Position numbers and translations under genes: made by a program. From Piezodorus guildinii (taxonomy: Eukaryota; Arthropoda; Insecta; Hemiptera; Pentatomidae): a stretch of DNA of 64,000 bases. Shown here one piece after another: positions 57,435 to 64,000 of this stretch. The stretch covers positions 33,834,386 to 33,898,385 of the forward strand of contig CM041292.1 of assembly GCA_023052935.1 (NCBI GenBank), given 5' to 3'. The notes below the pieces were generated by a model. The model made no database searches. It was given only the letters and a program-made list of their open reading frames with translations, and was not told the DNA's origin. The first letter of the stretch is position 1. Each line of letters starts with the position of its first letter.

Positions 57435-58320
57435 CTTATTACTTTCACTTACTATTGTAAGGGAAAGTATTGCGATCGAGAAAATTTTTGAATCCAGTTT
57501 TCAACGGAAATACACATTTTAGGGTCCCCTGAGTCCAAATAACCAAGTCACGCAAAAAGGTCTGTGTGTGTGTGTGTGTGTGTGAGTGGTAACTCCCGGG
57601 CTTAAACTAAAAGTCCTATGGAACTGAAATTTCATATTTAAGACAAGTATACGCCCGAGACGTTACAAAACCTTTTTCATCAAAATGAGCTTACCAGGAG
57701 AGCCACTTTATACTATGCATATTGCACCTTTGTTCGATTTTCTCAAAAACAGTTCCGACGATTTTGATTAAACTCGCTATATCAATGTAAAATTTAATAG
57801 GCTTTAACATTATGTGGGTTTCATTACAATAGTCTGACAGGGCTTAAATGCCGATATTTTGAATTTTCTTCCCCTAAAGTACCTTTAATTTTGTGGATTC
57901 TATAAAAAGAACCATATTATCTTGTTAGCATTGATAAATTTGTAAGTTGTGAAAAACAGCTAAAGGTGAACACTACAAAAATATTTTTTTAATGCAATTT
58001 TTTTTTTATTTGAACATAAGAGCAGTAATGTACATGTATAATATAACGTTGGAAAGCTTCAAATTTTAGAAAAAAATATTTTCTCATACACAAACTTTTA
58101 AAAGTTAATAGAGAGCGATGAAAATCCGTTAAAAATAAGTGATTATTTTAGATAATAATCTAATAGATTTTTTAATAAAACACATGTTTCTATAGAAATT
58201 CCATTTAATTAATTATTTAATGGTTATACTCGTTTTTATCTCTTACTGAATTTAAAATGTTTTTATCAATTCTAAAAACGGAGGTAAGTGAAAGTCGTGT
58301 GTTGCCCGCACCAGATTTTT
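57435..58320 (+). repeat. Repeat family C, copy 6 (well preserved)
   Basis: 'ttactttcacttactattgt', 'aagggaaagtattgcgatcg', then 'tagggtcccctgagtcc', a (GT)n stretch (near 57564-57583), 'gagccactttatactatgca', 'ctcgctatatcaatg', 'tgacagggcttaaatgccga', 'cgttggaaagct', and the end 'ggaggtaagtgaaagtcgtg' plus 'tgcccgcaccaga'. ACTTTCACTTAC near the start and GTAAGTGAAAGT near the end form a 12-bp inverted pair. There is no protein. The class could be a non-autonomous DNA element. Confidence 0.8.
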
Positions 58321-58324
58321 TTAA

Positions 58325-59450
58325 ATTGTTTTTCTGAAGCATAGTCGGAAAGAGAGAATGATCGACCTGCTTGTTTTTCATATTCTTTACACTTACACAT
58401 AGCAACTGTTTAAATTCGCACTTTCACAGGATATACAAATTTGAAAGTCCAAATTAATAAAACAAGTCTTGTGAAATAAAATAAGCAAGTCTTGTCTTGT
58501 CTATACCAGTGAGTGTGGTAGTCTGGCTCGAAAACAAAATTAACACAAAAAAAAGTTCATATTTAAATCTTACATTTGTAAGATGGCTATCTCTACCCAT
58601 AGGATTTCATTCGTATTTTAACCATAATCGGCCTTATCGGCAATGCCACTTTATAAAACCGATTTCTCAAAATTATACCATACCATTCTCGTTACCTCGT
58701 ATCATTAATTTTAGATAGATTTTATGATTATCAAATTGTATGACCGTTCTTAAATGCTTAATATTTAAATTTATTTCGCTTTAGTATCAGTAATTATAGT
58801 AAATTAAATAAATTAACCTTCTCCATTCGTTAGTAGTAATTGTCCAAATATAATCAAAATAACAATTTTATAATCAACTAAAGGAGGAAAAATTCCCGGG
58901 GTGAATAAAAATTACCAGAAAAATATATTACAACTATACCGTAACTCTTAAACTTCTAACGTCAAAGACTAATCAATTTATTATTTGAAATTACCGAGAT
59001 CTTAGAAATACTGCTGTTTCAACAAACTTTTCTAGAAAATATGTTCCAGTGGAAAAAGATTTATTTGAGAAATATCTGGGCAAGTTCTAAAAAATTCTAT
59101 CAGTAAAAATGTAAAAAAACCTCTTGAGATATTTTACTCCAATGGGGAAAAAAAATTGGTTGTGAAGCTAAATTTTTTATGAAGTTTCTTAGATTACTAT
59201 TTACGAGATATTACCGTTTAGATAGTCAATAAGACTGGGTTTTAGAAAACTCATCCTCTAAATTGCTGAAAAACATTTCTAAAACCTTTGGAAAACAAAT
59301 GGTTTTCTAATAACCCCAAAACTGCAAAACTCCTCATTTGAAAAGTAATAGAGTTATCTATAAAAAGGAAGCAAAATGAACTTAATCTGAACAGTTGTAG
59401 CAAAAATACAAAAATTTTAACAAACTTGTGGAATTTATAAATTTTGTCAA
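58325..59450. other. AT-rich non-coding stretch
   Basis: No gene recognised. Confidence 0.4.
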
Positions 59451-59454
59451 TTCA

Positions 59455-59630
59455 GGTTTAATTATAATAGGAATCTTTAACGAGTACCTCATATCACACA
59501 GACTTGAGTACATCCTTCTTACGTCACTTTCGATGTGCGTCATAACTAAGGATTTTTTAATCACATAAAAAAATCCTTGGGCCACCTGCTTGTTATGAAC
59601 CCTGTAATACGCAGTGTTAAGCTTTACTGA
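59455..59630 (-). mobile_element. SINE family C fragment
   Basis: The plus strand shows 'aggaatctttaacgagtacc', 'aactaaggattttttaatca' and 'ttatgaaccctgtaatac', matching the minus-strand SINE at 26439-26727 with a damaged B box. Confidence 0.65.
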
Positions 59631-59699
59631 AGTATAAATATGGTACAGTCTACCTATTGCCTATTTTTAAGACTTCAGAAGTAAAAAAAAAACGGAATT

Positions 59700-59830
59700 G
59701 GAAGATTGAATTGGCCTTTCCTGACATAAAAAGACACAATAGAATGGAAAGGATCTAGGATGATCGGAATGGGCGTTGGAAAGCCTTAGAAGCAACTTGT
59801 GGTCACGCTTTCTTTGACCGAGATAGGTGA
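59700..59830 (+). pseudogene. LINE-like ORF2 C-terminal remnant
   Basis: In one frame: DIKRHNRMERI, stop, DDRNGRWKALEATCGHAFFD, RDR, stop. The 'RxxRWKALxxATC' pattern resembles the C-terminal tails of some non-LTR retrotransposon proteins, but I cannot name the clade. A balanced-composition 3' region continues to about 60030. Confidence 0.35.
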
Positions 59831-60257
59831 AGCACCTGAGGACCTCTGGATACCACCCAGGACCCTGTTATGTAAGGACCTCTTCTCCAAGTGAACTTCC
59901 GTCCTAGGACAATGGCTCTTGAGAATCTGCCTCTTGATTGTCGGCATTAGCGGCTAGGATTCTTCCTTCCTCGTCGCTCTTGTTTATTACGTCTACGAGT
60001 ATTGTCCGCTCAAGTGATTATGGAGTCAATGAGTAGATTCTAGGTCAAAGTGAAACAAAAATAACCGCTTATATATAATATCCTGATAGTTTTTTTTTTA
60101 TTTTACCGTATTTGATTTATACGATAGTGTTCGATTGTACCGAAACCCACGTTTATATAAAATTCGTTGATGTCCAGACATCACTGACGGATCAGGTCCG
60201 ATACACATTTAAAACCAGGCTTGACTAGTATTCGTCATAAGCTCGTCCTTATTTACA

Positions 60258-60260
<3 letters not shown>

Positions 60261-60331
<71 letters not shown>
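60261..60331. repeat. (TA)n microsatellite
   Basis: Pure TA repeat. Confidence 0.95.
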
Positions 60332-60332
<1 letters not shown>

Positions 60333-60335
60333 GAT

Positions 60336-60520
60336 CATATTATAGCCAACACCAGGGCCATTCAAGCTTAGACTGAAGAACGAAGAAAGGAGCTCAGCGA
60401 GAGGATGAGGAGATTTTCGAAGGAAAAGAAGGCCAACGCATTAACTAAGCAGGTTCAACCATGCTCCTGAGTCGGGCATAACGATGCAATAATAATTATT
60501 ATTATATAAGGTCAGCTGTG
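60336..60520 (+). pseudogene. Possible LINE ORF2 C-terminus with simple-repeat tail
   Basis: The frame TEERRKELSERMRRFSKEKK, ANALTKQVQPCS, stop is strongly basic. It is followed by 'cataacgatgcaataataat' and a TAT/TTA-rich tail near 60490-60515, as at the 3' ends of LINEs that end in short repeats. Too short to classify. Confidence 0.3.
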
Positions 60521-60544
60521 ATTTAGTTACTAGCATTTTATACC

Positions 60545-60755
60545 TAAGGCCTTAGTTTCAAATTCGGCAGATAGCCCAAGGTGTTTTATAGGAGATAAAA
60601 TAATGTCCCCTTGCCCTTGCGATGACAGGAAATCGTAAAAGATCCCTATTTTAATTAAACCTGGATTGGTAAAATTTAGAACTCCAACTTTGGCATTTTC
60701 CGAAGGGTAAAATTAGTATAATGTGACGATAAATAAATGAACGAAAAATATAATA
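60545..60755 (+). mobile_element. SINE family C, degraded plus-strand copy
   Basis: 'gtttcaaattcggc' (B-box relic), 'gtaaaagatccctatttta', 'cctggattggtaaaatttag', and 'gtataatgtgacgataaataaatg' as the tail. The A-box part is barely visible. Confidence 0.55.
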
Positions 60756-60759
60756 ATGA

Positions 60760-62220
60760 TATAACATGTTTAAATATGTATTTGAAAGTATTATTGAATA
60801 GTGAATTCGAGAGTTCGAGTTTCATTTTGTGTACTTCATAAAGAAAGTTGCAAAGGTGATTTTATCGTACTAAAACATGCACAATAAAGATCCTTCTTCT
60901 AACATTCAGTTATATTTTAAAAATTAATTATATATAATTTTTTTTTTTTTATAATTTAATTTATAACCATTTATAATTAAATGAGTGCTGTAATGATGGA
61001 AGACTAGTTGACTGTAAATAAAATGTAATGAGAAGATTGTTGAAGGTGAAGTCACATAAACACTGGAATTGCATTGGAAAAAACCTAATGACTAAAGGCG
61101 ATCCAGAGCAAATCCTAAACGTAGGTCTAGAAAAAGCTCTAAACAATTATAGCAGTTAATATAAGGAGTTTTTTTTATTTTTTATTATTATATTTATCTA
61201 ACTCACTACCGAAGGTAGCAAAAAAAATATACCCTTTGAATTATAGATTTTCAGTCTTGTTATACGTTAAACAAAAAACAAAATCTTTCTCTCAGTTGTA
61301 TAATTCGTTCGATTCTCTGCTTCCTTTAATCTATAATGTATTTTATTTCATTTATTTATTTATTTTTTTTTTTTATGTTTCATGACTAATTTGAATGTGA
61401 TACGAGAAATTTGAGTACATGATGCTGTCTCCGTCTTATCTAAATCCCTCCCTATTGATGCTATAAAGTTTATAACTTACAAGGTGTACAATTATCTAGG
61501 ATAGTGTAAACTACCATAGTTTCGCATTTTGATCTTTTTTCTTAGACAATCACATTTGTTTTCCGAATCCATGTACATAGTATTGAAGCAGCTTAACGTT
61601 TCTTCATTGCCAGGATATGCTTTCAATGGCTGAATGTGAAGAAGCATTCGCTAATCCACCCCTGTCACGGATATTCTTCAAGATTACGATTGAGGTTATT
61701 TCACTAATGGAAGCTCGCCCAAGTTCCGTTCAATGAGCTAACTGCCAGTGAAAGGGGACTCGTGTAGTTACAGCATATGGGAAAACCATTATAGGATCCT
61801 GCCGTGGTACATCCATATCAATTGCAGGGGGATAGCCAATGTCATGTCGTGTTTTATGGAGAGTATGATTCATAATGTCGCGAATGGTTGGGTAGCTCAT
61901 CCAAGGACGTAAGCAGGATTTTCATAAGGTTGGGAAAAGTTCGTTGAAAATGTTTTATATTTTATCTGAACACTGTTCATCTACATTTAAATTTGAAATT
62001 TCTTATTTTATTTATATTTTTTTAAGTCCTAACAATATTCAGAAGGATACCTAAAACAAGGAATAAACGATATTTAAATCTGAAAAAAGATATATGCATT
62101 GTGAGATATCAGATCCATTCCTACACAATTCACACAACACTCTTGATGAACTGTATTAACCTCTATTCACAATAATTTTGTAATGTAAACTTTAGTCTTG
62201 TGCTTTAAGATATTAATGTA
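60760..62220. other. No firm gene; a coding-like patch at 61730-61925
   Basis: Mostly AT-rich. On the minus strand 61925 to about 61735 one frame is open for about 60 codons (including YPTIRDIMNHTLHKTRHDIG and PRQDPIMVFPYAVTTRVPFH), then a stop, after which more balanced sequence continues to about 61560. It could be a decayed exon or transposon fragment. I do not recognise it. Confidence 0.35.
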
Positions 62221-62227
62221 AAATATC

Positions 62228-63069
62228 TAATGCACGCAACACAAGACTATTACTTACCTCTGTTGTTATAATCAATTGAAGAACTAGTAAATTAGGTTAA
62301 CATTGAAAAAAAGTTCATTTAATATATTCAGTTAATTATCACTTAATTTTATGGCAAATTCGTAACTCTTTCATTACCCTCTACAACATTGTATATAAAA
62401 ATAAATTTTCTAAAATTTTTAACTTTCTAACTGTGAACAATACACTATATTACTAATGTTACGTTCAGGGAAAAAAATCCCTACAAAATTTTTGTACTTT
62501 TCTCTTTTGATTAGTTATAAAATACATTTAATTTGCATATTAGGCCGTATCTGTATCGATGATAATAATTTGTTTACATCTAAAAAATTAAAAATACATC
62601 AGAGTGAGAAAACTCAAACTTCAGTATTTAAGCATTACTACTATTTAAATCGAAATAAAAACATTCATCATATTAACGGTCATTAAGTTCAATCAATAGG
62701 TATCCATCGGCTATTAAGTCGATCAAGTGAGTTTAATCAAAATCGGTTGGGGAATTTTTGAAAAAATCGTAAAAAGGTGCAAAATGCATGGTATAATGTA
62801 GTTCGAAAGATTTTGATGTAAAAGTTGCCTTTTTATCTCAAACATACACGTTTTTAGAGTATTAACTTTCAGTTTTATACAAATTATCGTTTTTTAAACT
62901 AAACTTATGACATACAGATAAGCCTTTTCGCCGGCCTTGCTTATTTGGACTCAGAGGAACCTTAAACGTATATGGCCGGAAATAAACTTCAATTAAAACA
63001 TTTTGACGATCGCAATACTTTCCCTTACAGCATATTTCATTGTAGATACTTACATTCAGTGAAAGTAAA
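62228..63069 (-). repeat. Repeat family C, copy 7
   Basis: On the minus strand: start 'actttcactgaatgtaagta', 'gtaagggaaagtattgcgat', body in the family order ('tgcattttgcacc' type sequence near 62785), end 'cagaggtaagtaatagtctt' with 'gtgttgcgtgcat' near 62230. More diverged than copy 6. Confidence 0.7.
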
Positions 63070-63074
63070 TATAC

Positions 63075-63690
63075 GAATCTTGAAATATTAATGAAAATTC
63101 GGAATTTATCACGAAACCCATTAGAAGGAGTGTACAGCGAATCATCAACTCACAGCACGATCCTCTTCTGCACTTCATATTCTTATTTCATTCCTTTAAA
63201 CTGGATTCCTTCTTTCCAACTTTAATATCTCTTCTCACAGCACTAAAAAATATGAATTATCCTTTATTGATCGTTCCATCACCTTCTGGAATACCCTTTC
63301 ATCAAACATTCGCCATGGATTCATCATTTAAATACCTTTTATTCAATAGTATTATTATCTTTTCTCGCGTTCTTTTGTATACTATTACTACGTTTCTTAT
63401 TTTCAACTCTCCTTTAGTATAACTATTATATGATCATTAGTATAATTTATTTCTTATTTTGTTCTATGTATATATAATTACTATTAATGTTTTTATAACG
63501 TATCGAATTAGTTTATTTCAACCTAAATTAAAATAAAATGATTTTATCAATTTTAAAGTTTTTTCATTGAGTCATATTACAAAATGTCCTAATTTGGACA
63601 TTGATAATAGCGATAAAAGATAACATTCATACAATATTTACATAGTAATACAATTATAATATATAAACAATAATGAATAAAAATATATTT
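63075..63690. other. AT-rich non-coding stretch
   Basis: No gene recognised. Confidence 0.4.
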
Positions 63691-63694
63691 ATTT

Positions 63695-64000
63695 ATTATT
63701 TATTTGATTACAGTTTTAGGTGCCGTGTACAACAACAAAGGTTAGAGGCACCGTGGTCATAAACTATTTACAGAGATGGGTACAATTTATTTTTTTTCAG
63801 AAAAATGAACAAACTTTATTGATTCTTTTGGTCCATTGTTTCCTTATAACTTTGTAGAAGAGGCCATGTTCTGCTTGAACTATACAGTGGGCATTCCATC
63901 AGGATGTGTTCCACAGTTAGCTCTAAGTCACAGCGCAGGCATCTCGGCGGAGGTTTCCCTTCAAGCAGGTGCCCATGTGTCAGTCTAGTGTGTCCAATCC
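63695..64000 (-). mobile_element. 3' end of an RNase H-type LINE, cut by the window edge
   Basis: The minus strand carries the ORF2 C-terminus (63816-64000), then a ~110-bp 3' UTR and an 'aaataaataataaataaa' tail near 63680-63712. A TAA-rich rather than poly(A) tail fits I-like clades. The rest of the element lies beyond 64000. Confidence 0.75.
63816..64000 (-). CDS. LINE ORF2 C-terminus, RNase H and CCHC tail (partial)
   Basis: Sixty residues plus a stop, with the frame open to the window edge. It starts IGHTRLTHGHLLEGKPPPRC, then LRCDLELTVEHILMECPLYS. 'GHTRLTHGHLL' is the hallmark end of the RNase H domain in I/R1-group non-LTR retrotransposons, and C..C-x(8)-H-x(4)-C (Cys20, Cys23, His31, Cys36) is the metal-binding knuckle that follows it. 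It ends SYKETMDQKNQ. The Jockey-type elements L1, L2 and J1 lack this domain, so this is a different clade. No lesion is seen in the visible part; whether the full ORF is intact cannot be known here. Confidence 0.85.
   Translation of the reverse strand, partial: IGHTRLTHGHLLEGKPPPRCLRCDLELTVEHILMECPLYSSSRTWPLLQSYKETMDQKNQ

Noticed and set aside
1..64000. CRISPR array or prokaryotic operon
   Set aside because: There is no regularly spaced short repeat with unique spacers, no ribosome binding sites and no clustered co-directional genes. The content is eukaryotic throughout.

Overview
The window looks like AT-rich nuclear DNA from an arthropod, most likely an insect. The grounds are Jockey-clade non-LTR retrotransposons, cecropia/Hsmar1-type mariners, several tRNA-derived SINE families, long (TA)n and (CA)n microsatellites, and one apparent spliced coding exon. 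There is no operon-like layout, rRNA gene, free-standing tRNA gene or CRISPR array. Almost everything recognisable is mobile DNA at different stages of decay. The only candidate host coding sequence is a GC-richer exon at 38759-39109 that would encode a secretory signal and ends at a good splice donor.

Layout. 1-11 kb: two internally deleted mariners (2285-3183 and 7186-8072), a perfect 67-bp inverted repeat (4934-5130), two ~317-bp elements that each carry a hammerhead-like RNA motif and have their own target-site duplication (5997-6315 and 8711-9026), and a LINE 3' end (9875-10343). Parts of 1.6-4.0 kb and 9.7-10.7 kb are diverged copies of each other. 11-20 kb: a copy of repeat family C, LINE and SINE fragments, long featureless stretches. 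20.4-24.9 kb: a nearly full-length Jockey-type LINE (ORF1 intact, ORF2 broken). 25.6-30.4 kb: family C, a SINE with target duplication, and a second LINE with an almost intact 833-codon ORF2. 30.5-35 kb: a tandem segmental duplication, a SINE and family C pieces. 35.3-38.6 kb: two inverted-repeat units with paired hammerhead-like motifs, and LINE fragments on both strands. 39-53 kb: the exon, family C, a SINE with an oligo(T) tail, and a LINE 3' half at 51.5-52.7 kb. 53-64 kb: further C, SINE and LINE pieces, ending in the C-terminus of an RNase H-type LINE cut by the window edge.

Most interesting signal. About a dozen dispersed sites on both strands share one fold: a short outer stem, an 8-nt strand of the type CUGANGA+U/A, an inner hairpin, an 8-nt strand GAAACGUH, and closure of the outer stem. 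This matches a minimal type I hammerhead ribozyme whose helix III is just A-U/C-G (self-complementary ACGU, so probably active only as a dimer), with one extra nucleotide after A9. The base at the cleavage position is C, U or A at every site and never G, and the stems differ between copies yet still pair. Two members lie in ~317-bp units flanked by 9-bp and 16-bp target duplications, so the motif is carried by a short, non-coding, apparently retrotransposed element. Three copies keep an intact core (5046-5081, 8780-8820, 35357-35397).

Limits: everything here was read by eye. Family names rest on recognisable protein motifs. Repeat boundaries are approximate unless a target duplication fixes them. 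No search or folding program was run.
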